Positions 42,013-51,092 of a stretch of DNA of 64,000 nt are shown one piece after another. The stretch comes from Catellatospora citrea. GTDB lineage: Bacteria; Actinomycetota; Actinomycetes; Mycobacteriales; Micromonosporaceae. The position numbers and the translations under genes are program-made. The stretch lies in NCBI RefSeq assembly GCF_003610235.1, contig NZ_RAPR01000001.1:2976001-3040000 (forward strand), written 5' to 3'. The notes under the pieces were generated by a model. The model saw only the letters and a list, made by a program, of their open reading frames with translations. It did no database searches and had not been told where the DNA came from. Position 1 is the first letter of the stretch. Each line of letters starts with the position of its first letter.

Positions 42013-43572
42013 ATGCATGGCGGGCGGGAACGGTCCTGGTGGGGCTGGGGCTGGGCGGATCAGGCGGTGGACGCCGAGGGCTGCGCGAAGCTGGCCCGGC
42101 GGGTCGGCCCGTTCCTGCCGCTGGACGGTGAGCTGAGTCCGGTGCCGCAGGTGCCTGAGCTGCCGGCGTCACGGCTGCGGCCGCCCGCGAGCGTCGCCGC
42201 GCTGTGCCGTGACGACGCGCGGACGCGGGCCGCGCACGCCTACGGACGGGCCTACCGCGACGTGGTCCGGCTGCTGGACGGGGTGCTGGACAACCCGCCG
42301 GACCTCGTCGCCTTTCCGCGAGACGAGCCCGACGTGATCGCGGTGCTGGACTGGGCCTGCGACGCGGCCGTCCCGGTGGTCCCGTTCGGCGGCGGCACCA
42401 GCGTCGTCGGCGGCGTCGAGTTCCGCGGCGGGGGCCCGTGGCTGTCGCTGGACCTGACCGGCCTGTCCGGCGTGGTCGAGGTCGACGAGGTCAGCCGGGC
42501 CGCGCTGATCCGGGGCGGCACGTTCGGCCCGGACCTGGAGGACGCGCTGCGCCCCTACGGCCTCACCCTGCGGCACTTCCCGCAGAGCTTCGAGTTCTCC
42601 ACCTTCGGCGGCTGGCTGGCCACCCGCGCGGGCGGGCACTACGCCACCGGGTACACGCACATCGACGACCTGGTCGAGTCGATGCGGGTGGTGACCCCGG
42701 CCGGCGTCGCGCAGTCGCTGCGGGTGCCCGCCTCGGGCGCGGGCCCGTCGCCGGACCGGTTCTGGCTCGGCTCCGAGGGCGCCCTCGGCGTCATCACCGA
42801 AGGCTGGGCCCGGGTGCAGCAGCGCCCGACGTTCCGCGCCGGGGCCGCGCTGCGCTTCGACGAGTACGCCGACGCGGTGCACGCCGTACGCACCGTCGCC
42901 CAGTCGGGGCTGCGCCCGGCGAACTGCCGCCTGCTCGACCCGCTCGAAGCGATGCTCGGCGCGGCGGCCGCCGACGGGTCCAGCCGGCTGCTGCTCGGCT
43001 TCGAATCGGCCGACCACCCGGTCGACGCGCAGCTCGCGCGGGCCGTCGAGCTGTGCCGTGAGCACGGCGGGGCGGTCGAACCGGCGGCGCAGGACACCAC
43101 CGGGCGCTGGCGGGACACCTTCGTCGGCGCGCCCTACCTGCGTGACGGGCTGGCCCGGCTCGGCGTGGTGGTGGAGACGTTCGAGACCGCGTGCACGTGG
43201 GCCGCGTTCGACGCGCTGCACGCCGCGGTGGTCGAGGCGGCCGCGGCGGCGGGCCTGGCCGAGACGGGCAGCCCGGCGCTGGTCACCTGCCGGTTCACGC
43301 ACGTGTACCCGGACGGCCCGGCGCCCTACTTCACCGTGTACGCAGCCGGCCGGCGCGGCGCGCAGGCGCAGATCTGGGACGCGCTCAAGCGGGCGGCGGG
43401 TGACGCGATCGCCGCGCACGGCGGCACCATCACCCATCACCACGCCGTCGGCCGCGACCACCTGCCCTGGTACACCCGGCAGCGGCCGGAGCCGTTCGCG
43501 CTGGCGCTGCGGGCCGCGAAGTCCGCCGTGGACCCGGCGGGCGTGCTCAATCCGGGGGTGTTGCTGCCCTGA
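42013..43572 (+). CDS. AGPS-like FAD-binding oxidase, second paralogue
   Basis: A 519-residue flavoenzyme paralogous to the one at 38.8-40.3 kb. Shared blocks are the FAD loop VVPFGGGTSVVGGVEFRGGG, RHFPQSFEFSTFGGWLATRA and FWLGSEGALGVITEGWARVQ. The active-site triple His is in ITHHHAVGRDHLPWY and the end is AVDPAGVLNPGVLLP. The N terminus (RERSWWGWGWADQAVDAEG) is the Trp-rich start typical of actinobacterial AGPS-like proteins, unlike the first paralogue. Start at 42013 follows GGAGG. It may be co-transcribed with glpD except for the hairpin between them. A terminator follows. Confidence 0.9.
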   Translation: MHGGRERSWWGWGWADQAVDAEGCAKLARRVGPFLPLDGELSPVPQVPELPASRLRPPASVAALCRDDARTRAAHAYGRAYRDVVRLLDGVLDNPPDLVAFPRDEPDVIAVLDWACDAAVPVVPFGGGTSVVGGVEFRGGGPWLSLDLTGLSGVVEVDEVSRAALIRGGTFGPDLEDALRPYGLTLRHFPQSFEFSTFGGWLATRAGGHYATGYTHIDDLVESMRVVTPAGVAQSLRVPASGAGPSPDRFWLGSEGALGVITEGWARVQQRPTFRAGAALRFDEYADAVHAVRTVAQSGLRPANCRLLDPLEAMLGAAAADGSSRLLLGFESADHPVDAQLARAVELCREHGGAVEPAAQDTTGRWRDTFVGAPYLRDGLARLGVVVETFETACTWAAFDALHAAVVEAAAAAGLAETGSPALVTCRFTHVYPDGPAPYFTVYAAGRRGAQAQIWDALKRAAGDAIAAHGGTITHHHAVGRDHLPWYTRQRPEPFALALRAAKSAVDPAGVLNPGVLLP

Positions 43573-43585
43573 TCCGGGCAGTAAG

Positions 43586-43629
43586 AAGCCCGCTTCGGCG
43601 ATCACGGGGGGAACCGTCGAAGCGGGCTT
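43586..43629 (+). terminator. Terminator hairpin after second AGPS-like gene
   Basis: AAGCCCGCTTCG (43586-43597) and CGAAGCGGGCTT (43618-43629) pair perfectly around a 20-base loop, 13 bases after the stop codon. Confidence 0.85.
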
Positions 43630-43728
43630 GCAAGCGAAGGTACCTCGTTTTCCCGCCCGACGCCATCCCTGTCCTCAGGGAATTTCCGACCCCGCGGCTG
43701 TCGGTCGCGGGTGGCACAATCCCGCGTC

Positions 43729-44607
43729 GTGAACGGGGAGACGGAACCGGGCTGGCTGCCCGCGGGCGCGGGCTATCAGGTGGCGCTGCACGGTGGGCGG
43801 GTCGTGGCCCGCAACGCGTCGGGCGTACGGCTCAAGGGCCTGCCCGCCGCCCTGAAGGACGATCCGGCGGTGCTCGACCTGCGGCAACTGCGCGAGTGGC
43901 TGGCCCGCCACGAGGCGGAGTGCCTGGCCGAGGTCGAGCGCTGGATGGTGCGCGGGCTGCCGGTGACCGCCCCCGTGCTGGCCCGGATCTGGGCCGACGA
44001 GGCCTGGCGGGCGGCCCTGCGCGACCTGGTCGTGGTGCCGTACGGCGAGCACGGGCCGGACCTCGGGCGGGCCGGGTTCCTGCGCGACGTCGACGCGGCG
44101 CGCGGCGCGGGCGTGGTCGGGCTCGACGGCGAGTCGGCGTGGCTCGGCCCCGGCCCGTACGCCGTCCCGCACCCCGTGCTGCTCGACGACATCGGCGAGC
44201 TGCGCGAGTTCGCGGCCGAGCTGGACGTGCGGCAGGGCGTGGCACAGCTGTTCCGGGAGGCGTACCGCCGCCCCGCAGGGCGCGCCGAGCAGGCCGCCCA
44301 GCTGCACGGCTACGCCGGAGCGCACTACGCGCAGCTGCGGCACGCGACGTCGCGCGCGATCACGCTCGGCTACGCGGTGCGTGGCGGCGTCGCCCGCTGC
44401 CGGATCGTCGAGCACGGCCGGGCGATCGACGCCGTCGTCTGGCTCGGCGACGGCGACCCGGGCTACGAGACCCGGCTCGGCCACCTCCAGTTCGTCGACC
44501 CGGCCGGCCGGGACGTGGCCGGGGCTCAGGTCGGGCCCATCACCTGGTCGGAGGGCGTGCGCCTGGCCGCCGCCCTGCACGCCGGCCGCACCGGGACCAG
44601 CGAGTGA
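43729..44607 (+). CDS. DUF4132-type protein
   Basis: A 292-residue soluble protein. The C-terminal half has FREAYRRPAGRAEQAAQLHG followed by YAGAHYAQLRHATSRAITLG, matching the conserved part of DUF4132 (YehI/MolR-related; REVY, then a (R/Y)AG helix and a QLxxL(A)xxRG(W/Y) run). Standard DUF4132 proteins are around 1000 residues, so this is a short form. Start uncertain: the GTG at 43729 follows CACAAT by 9 bases and may be leaderless; a GTG at 43711 is in frame. The next gene begins 11 bases after the stop, so the two form an operon. Function unknown; DUF4132 proteins occur in MoxR/vWA-linked and other conflict-like loci, but no such partner is visible here. Confidence 0.72.
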   Translation: MNGETEPGWLPAGAGYQVALHGGRVVARNASGVRLKGLPAALKDDPAVLDLRQLREWLARHEAECLAEVERWMVRGLPVTAPVLARIWADEAWRAALRDLVVVPYGEHGPDLGRAGFLRDVDAARGAGVVGLDGESAWLGPGPYAVPHPVLLDDIGELREFAAELDVRQGVAQLFREAYRRPAGRAEQAAQLHGYAGAHYAQLRHATSRAITLGYAVRGGVARCRIVEHGRAIDAVVWLGDGDPGYETRLGHLQFVDPAGRDVAGAQVGPITWSEGVRLAAALHAGRTGTSE

Positions 44608-44618
44608 GGGAGCAGGCG

Positions 44619-47600
44619 ATGACTTCGACGGCCCACTCGTCCACCGTGGACGGGCTGCTCGACGCGGGTGCGGTGCTCGCCGGCCCCGGACCGGACGATC
44701 CGGCCGTGGCGGTGGTGAGCGGCCGGGCGTACGCCCACCCGGCGCTGCCCGACCGCACCGTGGTGCGCCTGGTCGGCGAGCCGGTCGGCGCGGCCGAGGA
44801 CCTGAGCATGGAGTTCCTCGGCTTCACCGCGGCCGGGGCGGTGCCGGTCGGGCACGGACGGGTGCGCCCGCTGGGCTTCCCCGCCTCGGCGCTGGTGCAG
44901 GATCCGGCCCACGGCCGCGAGGCGCTGGCCCTGGTCAAGGAGATGGAGAAGCTGGCCCGGCTGGCCCGGTCGAAGCCCGGCAACGCCCGCGACGGCTACC
45001 TCGCCGTGGCGGGCCGCCTCGCCGGCACCGTCCCGCACTTCCTGCCCGGCTTCTGGGAGCAGGCGGGGCGGGCGTTCCTCGAGGCGGAGAACCTGCGCCA
45101 GGCCGCGATCTGCTTCGGTGACGCGCGGCGCGCCGAGCAGACGTACGCCCTGCCCGTCGACGAGACCCGGCTGCGCGATGCGCACCTGGAGTTCGCCCTG
45201 GCGGGGGCGCTGACCGCCAAGTCGTTCCGCGACTACGCGCGCGACGCGCTCACCCGGGCCCCGGCCGCGCAGGCGTACCCGCTGGTCAGGTCGGTTGCGG
45301 TGCGGCGGGTCGCGGGCGGGCTGCCACCCGGCCCGGGGCTGGCCGCCGACCTGCGCCGGCTGGCCAAGGCCGCGGGGCTCGACGCCGCGGCCGAGGACGA
45401 GTCGGTCGTCGCCGAGCTGCTGATGCTGCCCGCGGTGGTGCGCGCGGAGGCGAGTTTCTGGACGGCGTACCGCAAGCCGCTGCAACGGCTGGTCCGGCGC
45501 GAGCCGGTGGTGGCGGCGCGGCTGCGCGAGCTGCTGCCGGAGCCGCCCGGCTGGCAGGTCGACGTGTCCGAGCAGTGGCTCGGCCTCATCCTCGACGCGG
45601 GCGTGCTGGACGCGCCGGACGCCGACGTCGCCGACTGGCTGGAGCGCTTCGCCTGGTATCGGGCCAACCACCGGTGGGCCGTGGGCACGATCAGCCCCCG
45701 GCTGCTCGACCTGGTCGCCCGGCTCGCGCCGCGGCTGCGGGCGGGGCGGCCGCTGCGGCTGCGCCCGGCCGACGGGTCCGGCCCGGTCGACCTCAATCTC
45801 GTCGACGACTGCCTGGCCCACGGCGTGCCGGTGTCGGTCGAGCCGACGTCCGACGGGCTGCCCGTGACCCGCTGGCACGACCATGCCGGTGCGGGACGCC
45901 GGGACCTGAGCGCGATCGCCGCCGACCCCGACCTGCTGCCCGACCTCGTCCGTGGCCTGTGGCGGCTGCTGGACCGCGCCACGCAGCTCGACCCCGAAGG
46001 CCCCCGCGCGGCCGGCCTGATCACGACGCTGACGGCGACGCCCGGACTGCTGGCCGCGCTCCGGCACGGCATCGGGCAGCTGCGCACCGACGGGCTCACC
46101 GTCGCCGGGCTGGAGGCCGTCCTGCGCGAGCTGTATCCACTGTGGTCGGCGGCCGGGGTCCGGCTCGCGCCCGGCGAGCTGCGCCGGATCGCCGCGCTCG
46201 ACGCCGCCGAGGTGCTGGCGGGGTCGCTGCGCGCGGGGCTGGTCGACGAGCTGGGCTGGCCCGCGTACGAGACGGCGGTCGCCGAACTCAAGCGGCTGGG
46301 CCTGTCCCCGAGCTGGCCGACGCTGGCCGCGAGCGACGTCACCCGGGCGGTGACCGTCTCCCCCGACGGCACATCCACCCAGCACGTGGTGCGTGCGCCG
46401 GCGAACAGCTGGCACACCGAGGCCGCCTGTCACGAGCTCGGCGGTCGAGTGCTGGTGACCGGGAGTTCGCCCTACAGCGACGGCTGGGCCTACTGGTCCG
46501 ACCGCCCGGACCAGGTGTTCAAGCTGCCGCACGATCCGTCGGCCCGAACGGAGCGGACGGGGCACGCCGGACCGCTCATGCCCTACCTGCCGCTGCCCGG
46601 TGGCGGGCTCACCGCCGGTGGCCGGCCCTGGCTGCCCGGCGAGCACACGCCGCCCCCGCCCGGCCTGGTGAGCAGCGACGGCGTCACGTACTGGCGCTGC
46701 GAGCAGCAGGCCGGCGGGCCACGCTGGCGGGAGTACGACCCGCACACCGGCGAGCCGGGGCGGCACAGCCTGCCCTCGTTCTTCACCGACGGCACCCCGG
46801 ACGGGGCACGCCTGCTGTCCGAGTGGTCCTGGCTGCGACCTGGTCCGGAGGCGTTCGCGGGTTCGCCGCTGGGCGGCACGGACGGCCTGCTCGGCTGGCG
46901 CGTGCACGAGCTGCCCGACGGCACCCAGGTCGGCGGGTCGGTCGACGGCCGCACGGTCCGGTGGCAGCCGACCGTGCCCGGCGAAGTGCTGGTCGGCGCG
47001 CTGCGGCTGCCCGGTGACGACCGGCTCCGCCCGGTCACCACCCGTCCCGGCGACCGTCCGCACCCGTACGACCTCGCCGTCACGGTCTGGTCGCCCGACG
47101 GCGGCGGCCCGCTGCAGGAGTGCCTGGCCACCCACACCCGCCCGCCGTTCCCGCACTGGCACGCGCTGCGGCCGCGCGACGCGGCAGGGTCGGCGGCACT
47201 GCGCGCGGTGACGACGCCGCTGGCCGGCGCGCTGCTGGCCGACCTGCGCGGCAACGCCACGCTGGACCACTCGGTCGACGAGGCGATCGCCCGGCACCTG
47301 CCGGAGGTCACCGACCCGACGCTGCGGCGGGCCCTGCGCGCCGTCGTACGCACCGCGCTGCGGCTGGAGACCCGGCTCGCGAAGCTGTCCGAACTGCTCG
47401 CCGGGATCGAGGCGGAGCAGGCTTCGGCGGCTCCGTCCGGTCTGGACGCCACGACGTCCGCCGGGCCGCGGCAGCGGCGCTCCGACCGGAAACCGCCCGA
47501 GACGTCCGACGGCGAGCTGTCCCAGGCGCTGGGCGCGCTGGTGGTGTGGCGGGGGCGGTACTACGGCGCCAAGGACCACCGCACCGCCGTGATGGACCAG

Positions 47601-49364
47601 GTCACCGCCGTGTCGCGGGCGTTCGCCGACCCGCCGGAGGGCGCGGTGCCGCCGAACGCCGAGTCGGCCTGGCCGTGGCTGCTGCCCGGGCTCGGCGCGG
47701 TGCTGATGGTCGCCGCCTCCCCCACCAGCACGCCCGAGGCCCGGTCGGTGCTGGCCCGGCTGCTGCGGGCGTTCGCCGCCTCGCCGTTCGCCGCCGCGGA
47801 CCCGCACATCCGCTTCGCCGAACTCGCGGTCACCGCCGAGCACACCATCCCCGAGGTGGGCGAGGGCGGCCGCCGCATCGTCTTCCTGTCCGGCAGCGGG
47901 CACGGCCTGTCCGGCAGCGACCCGAGGTTCCTGCGGTACGCCGTGGACCGCTGCGCCGACGCGCGGTTCGCGCCGATCGCGGGCATCGACGTGCGCACCG
48001 AGATCCGCCGCGGCGGCTGGGGTGACGCCGCCCGGCTGAACGCCGCCGCCGACCTGCTCGATCGCGAGGGCGCCCGGCCGTGGCAGGCCGACGGGGCGCG
48101 GCGGCTGGCCGAGCAGACCGGGCTGACCCGGGCCGAAGCCGTGCTGCTGCTCGCCGGGCTGCCCATCGGCGGCTGGAGCCGGCACTCGCTCAGCGCCGCC
48201 CAGCGCAAGGCCGTCGGCCTGTCCGCGGCCGAGGCGGACCTCGCCGCCCAGCAGTGGCACCTGATCCCGCACGAGCGCCGCATCGCGCTGCTCGACGCGG
48301 CGGTGCCGGAGGACCCTGCCGACCTGTGGCGGCACGGGCCCGACGTGGACGCGCTGGCGGCCCGGTGGCTCGACCTGTTCGGACGGCGTACGCCGCTGCC
48401 GGAGGAGCTGCTGATCGAGGCGAAGCGGGTGGTCCCCGGCGGGACGGGGCAGGAGGTGCTGCGCGTCATCGCCGAGCCGGGGTCGCGTACCTGGCTGTGC
48501 ACCGACGGGGTGACCGAGGCGGGCCCCTGGGCACTGGAGACCCGCGCGAGCCGCGGCGACGCGTTCGACGAAGGCTGGCTGAAGGCGGCCGCGGCGGGGC
48601 TGGCCTGGCTGGCGTACCGGCTGCCCGCGGGCGACCCGCTGCGGGCGGCGCTGCCACGCGCGATGGACCTGGTGCGGCAGCGGCTGGACAACCCGAAACT
48701 GGCCGTGGGGACCATGTACCTGCGGCTCGGCCTGGTGCCCGACGGGCTGCCCGGGGTGTGGCGCAGCGACGACGACGGCACCCGCGGCACGTACCACCTG
48801 CTGCCCGCCGCGATCACGACCCCGGACGACCCGGCGCTGCCACTGGGCGAACCCGGTGTCTCCCACGCCCTGCGGCTGCTGCGTGACCCGGCGCTGGCCG
48901 CGGCGCTCGCCGAGGCGGACGCGCTGCCCGCGGGGGCCTGGCCGCAGGATCCCCGGCACACCGTGCCCGACCTGGTCGCGGCGACGGCCGCGGCACACGG
49001 GCTGACGCCGGAGGCAGCCGCCTACCACCTGCAACTGCTGGCACTGCCCGACCCGACCGACGCCAACGCGGCCCGCTGGCTGGGCGTCACCACGGCGCAG
49101 CTGAAACCGCTGCGGGCGGCGTTGATCGCGGCGGGGCTGGTCGTCGAGGCGCGACGCGAGCGGTCCGGCCGCACGGTGTTCCTGCCGGGCGGCTGGCTGA
49201 GCCTGAAGGCCCCCGCGCTGCCGGTCGAGTCGTGGAAGGCCCCGCTGCTGGGACTGCGTGCCGGCACCGCACCGCCGCTGGGCACGGCCCTGCCCGGCCG
49301 CCCGGTCGCCGACCTGTTCCGCGCCGCGTGGGCCCGGGTCACGGCAGGAGACCGCCCGGCATGA
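44619..49364 (+). CDS. 1581-residue protein of unknown function, partner of DUF4132-type protein
   Basis: A very large soluble protein I do not recognise with certainty. Approximate organisation: an N-terminal 100 residues; a helical, HEAT/TPR-like region (about 105-480); a further alpha-rich region to 580; a beta-rich region (about 590-830) with repeated short WxYWxD/YWR-type strands (DGWAYWSDRPDQVFKLPHDP, SSDGVTYWRCEQQ, GLLGWRVHELPDGTQVGGSV), suggestive of a propeller-like fold; a helical segment (900-1250); and a C-terminal 150 residues with a probable winged helix (LGVTTAQLKPLRAALIAAGL, then VVEARRERSGRTVFLP). No signal, membrane segment, Walker or protease motif was seen. Start at 44619 follows GAGGGAG. 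The stop overlaps the ATGA of a 26-codon remnant. Confidence 0.75.
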   Translation: MTSTAHSSTVDGLLDAGAVLAGPGPDDPAVAVVSGRAYAHPALPDRTVVRLVGEPVGAAEDLSMEFLGFTAAGAVPVGHGRVRPLGFPASALVQDPAHGREALALVKEMEKLARLARSKPGNARDGYLAVAGRLAGTVPHFLPGFWEQAGRAFLEAENLRQAAICFGDARRAEQTYALPVDETRLRDAHLEFALAGALTAKSFRDYARDALTRAPAAQAYPLVRSVAVRRVAGGLPPGPGLAADLRRLAKAAGLDAAAEDESVVAELLMLPAVVRAEASFWTAYRKPLQRLVRREPVVAARLRELLPEPPGWQVDVSEQWLGLILDAGVLDAPDADVADWLERFAWYRANHRWAVGTISPRLLDLVARLAPRLRAGRPLRLRPADGSGPVDLNLVDDCLAHGVPVSVEPTSDGLPVTRWHDHAGAGRRDLSAIAADPDLLPDLVRGLWRLLDRATQLDPEGPRAAGLITTLTATPGLLAALRHGIGQLRTDGLTVAGLEAVLRELYPLWSAAGVRLAPGELRRIAALDAAEVLAGSLRAGLVDELGWPAYETAVAELKRLGLSPSWPTLAASDVTRAVTVSPDGTSTQHVVRAPANSWHTEAACHELGGRVLVTGSSPYSDGWAYWSDRPDQVFKLPHDPSARTERTGHAGPLMPYLPLPGGGLTAGGRPWLPGEHTPPPPGLVSSDGVTYWRCEQQAGGPRWREYDPHTGEPGRHSLPSFFTDGTPDGARLLSEWSWLRPGPEAFAGSPLGGTDGLLGWRVHELPDGTQVGGSVDGRTVRWQPTVPGEVLVGALRLPGDDRLRPVTTRPGDRPHPYDLAVTVWSPDGGGPLQECLATHTRPPFPHWHALRPRDAAGSAALRAVTTPLAGALLADLRGNATLDHSVDEAIARHLPEVTDPTLRRALRAVVRTALRLETRLAKLSELLAGIEAEQASAAPSGLDATTSAGPRQRRSDRKPPETSDGELSQALGALVVWRGRYYGAKDHRTAVMDQVTAVSRAFADPPEGAVPPNAESAWPWLLPGLGAVLMVAASPTSTPEARSVLARLLRAFAASPFAAADPHIRFAELAVTAEHTIPEVGEGGRRIVFLSGSGHGLSGSDPRFLRYAVDRCADARFAPIAGIDVRTEIRRGGWGDAARLNAAADLLDREGARPWQADGARRLAEQTGLTRAEAVLLLAGLPIGGWSRHSLSAAQRKAVGLSAAEADLAAQQWHLIPHERRIALLDAAVPEDPADLWRHGPDVDALAARWLDLFGRRTPLPEELLIEAKRVVPGGTGQEVLRVIAEPGSRTWLCTDGVTEAGPWALETRASRGDAFDEGWLKAAAAGLAWLAYRLPAGDPLRAALPRAMDLVRQRLDNPKLAVGTMYLRLGLVPDGLPGVWRSDDDGTRGTYHLLPAAITTPDDPALPLGEPGVSHALRLLRDPALAAALAEADALPAGAWPQDPRHTVPDLVAATAAAHGLTPEAAAYHLQLLALPDPTDANAARWLGVTTAQLKPLRAALIAAGLVVEARRERSGRTVFLPGGWLSLKAPALPVESWKAPLLGLRAGTAPPLGTALPGRPVADLFRAAWARVTAGDRPA

Positions 49365-49441
49365 CCGACCTGTCCCCGCGCCGCGGACGAGCGCCCGGCG
49401 TGGCCACCGTGTTCCGCGCCGCCGGGGAGCGTCCGGCGTGA
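49361..49441 (+). pseudogene. 26-codon ORF, possible remnant of a deleted third operon gene
   Basis: ATGA overlaps the stop of the 1581-residue protein, the arrangement expected of a translationally coupled next gene. The frame reads MTDLSPRRGRAPGVATVFRA, then AGERPA and a stop. A 38-bp duplication covers the stop region, so the rest of the gene may have been lost and replaced by duplicated sequence. Alternatively it is a tiny coupled ORF without function. Confidence 0.35.
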
Positions 49442-49484
49442 TCACTGTGTTCCGCGCCGCCGGGGAGCGTCCGGCGTGATCACT
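49409..49484 (+). repeat. 38-bp perfect tandem duplication
   Basis: 49409-49446 and 49447-49484 are identical (each starts GTGTTCCGCGCCGCCGGGGA). A diverged third unit is recognisable upstream (GAGCGCCCGGCGTGGCCACC, about 49389-49408). Each copy ends with GTGATCACT. Confidence 0.95.
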
Positions 49485-49490
49485 GTTTCG

Positions 49491-49525
49491 GGTCGGGAAG
49501 TGCGGTCGGACCGCACTTCCCGACC
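49491..49525. terminator. 17-bp near-perfect palindrome, likely terminator
   Basis: The 17 bases at 49491-49507 (GGTCGGGAAGTGCGGTC) are the exact reverse complement of 49509-49525, with a single central base. It follows the DUF4132 / large-protein operon and precedes the glutaminase gene. A cruciform or protein-binding palindrome is an alternative. Confidence 0.7.
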
Positions 49526-49630
49526 GGAAACGGCGATCTTCGCGGCGCCGCCGCGGCGGAGCGGCGGAATCGCGGGTGGGCGGGGTGCGGGTCACCTACG
49601 CTGGCGTCGGAGGACGACGGGTGGTGGGCC

Positions 49631-50974
49631 GTGGCGGCGGTGGGGGCGGTCTCGCGGGCGCTGGCCGAGCTGCACGCGCGGCTGGCCGTCGTGGACGACG
49701 GCGCGGTCGCCGACTACATCCCGCAGCTGGCGCTCGCCGATCCGGCCGCCTTCGGGCTGGCCCTGGTGAGTATGGACGGCCACCGGTACACCGCGGGCGA
49801 CGCCCTGGCCCCGCTCACCATCCAGTCCGTCTCCAAACCTTTCGTGTACGCCCTCGCGCTGGCCGAACTCGGCCTCGACGCGGTGACGGCCCGCGTCGGC
49901 GCGGAACCCAGCGGCGAGGGCTTCAACGCGATCAGCCTGGAGCCCGGCACCGGCCGCCCGGCCAACCCGATGATCAACGCGGGCGCGCTCGTCATCACCT
50001 CGCTGATCCCGGCCACCGGCCCGGCCGAGCGCTTCGAACGCATCCTGGCCTGCCTGTCCGCGTTCGCGGGCCGCCCCCTCGACGTCGACGAAGCCGTGTA
50101 CGCCTCCGAGTCGCGCACCGGCGACCGCAACCGGGCGCTGGCGTACCTGATGCGCGGCGCGGGGTCGCTGACCGTGGCCGTCGAGGAGGCGGTGGACGTC
50201 TACTTCCGGCAGTGCGCGGTGCGGGTGACCGCGGCCGACCTGGCGGTGATGGCGGCGACGCTGGCCGGCGGCGGGGTGAACCCGGTGACCGGCGAGCCGG
50301 TGGTGCCGGAGCTGACGGCCGAGCGGGTGCTGGCGGTGATGGCGACGTGCGGCATGTACGACGCGGCCGGGGACTGGCTGCTGCGGGTGGGCCTGCCCGC
50401 CAAGGGCGGCGTGTCCGGGGCGCTGATCGCGTGCAGCCCCGCCCGGTTCGGCATCGCCGCGTACAGCCCGCCGCTGGACGCGGTCGGCAACCCCGTGCGC
50501 GGCGTGCTGGCGCTGCGGGAACTGTCCGAACGCTACGCCCTGCACCTGATGCACCACCCCGGCGCGGCGCCGGCGACCGTCACCCGGGACGTGCACGGCG
50601 ACGGCGTGGCGCTGGTGATCGCGCAGGGGCCGCTGGAGTTCACCACGACCGAGCGGCTGCTGTCCACGCTGGCGGAAGCGGTCGCGCCGCTGCCCGCGGC
50701 CGGTGGCGTGGTGCTGGACCTCGACCGGGTGAGCCGCGTCGACCGGCCCTCGGCGGCGATGGTGCGCGAGGAGCTGACCGCGCTGCGCCGCCGCGGGCTC
50801 ACCATCGCCGCCGTGGGCGAGGCCGGGGCGTCCGTGCTCGACGATCCCGACCACGTGTTCGGCACCCGCGAGCGCGCCGTGGCCTGGTGCGAGCACCAGG
50901 TCGGCGCCGCCGAGCCGCCGGAGGAGCGGCGGCGGACCGGCACGGCGGAACCACCCGAACAACAGCACTGGTAG
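49631..50974 (+). CDS. glsA: Glutaminase with C-terminal STAS domain
   Basis: A 447-residue glutaminase A, hydrolysing L-glutamine to glutamate and ammonia. The Ser-dependent beta-lactamase-like fold is shown by the SxxK motif SVSK (66-69) in TIQSVSKPFVYALAL, then SGEGFNAISLEP, NPMINAGALVITSL, YASESRTGDRNRALAYLM and GLPAKGGVSGALIA. After the enzyme domain (about 1-305) a C-terminal STAS domain (about 320-425; GGVVLDLDRVSRVDRPSAAM) is present, seen in a subset of bacterial GlsA proteins and possibly regulatory. The GTG start at 49631 is one of several GTGs in a row, so a few residues are uncertain. Extra hydrophilic tail of 25 residues. Confidence 0.94.
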   Translation: MAAVGAVSRALAELHARLAVVDDGAVADYIPQLALADPAAFGLALVSMDGHRYTAGDALAPLTIQSVSKPFVYALALAELGLDAVTARVGAEPSGEGFNAISLEPGTGRPANPMINAGALVITSLIPATGPAERFERILACLSAFAGRPLDVDEAVYASESRTGDRNRALAYLMRGAGSLTVAVEEAVDVYFRQCAVRVTAADLAVMAATLAGGGVNPVTGEPVVPELTAERVLAVMATCGMYDAAGDWLLRVGLPAKGGVSGALIACSPARFGIAAYSPPLDAVGNPVRGVLALRELSERYALHLMHHPGAAPATVTRDVHGDGVALVIAQGPLEFTTTERLLSTLAEAVAPLPAAGGVVLDLDRVSRVDRPSAAMVREELTALRRRGLTIAAVGEAGASVLDDPDHVFGTRERAVAWCEHQVGAAEPPEERRRTGTAEPPEQQHW

Positions 50975-51044
50975 CGGCCCGGAACGGCAGACCGTTCGAA
51001 CGGCGTCACCGGGCACGGACCGCGCCCGGAGAGCATCAGCCACG

Positions 51045-51092
51045 GCGACCGGTGTCAGAGGCGACCGGCGTCGGAGGCAACGGGCGTCAGAA
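51045..51092. repeat. 16-bp tandem repeat across a stop codon
   Basis: GCGACCGGTGTCAGAG (51045-51060), GCGACCGGCGTCGGAG (51061-51076) and a diverged GCAACGGGCGTCAGAA (51077-51092). The minus-strand stop of the SLC13 gene (51087-51089) is in the third unit. The palindrome CCGTTCGAACGG lies nearby at 50990-51003. Confidence 0.78.

Noticed and set aside
44526..49595. Minus-strand open frame of almost 1700 codons opposite the 1581-residue gene
   Set aside because: Composition is antisense-like (Gln/Arg/Gly/Pro rich), with no domain or start signal; plus-strand gene has Shine-Dalgarno and operon context.
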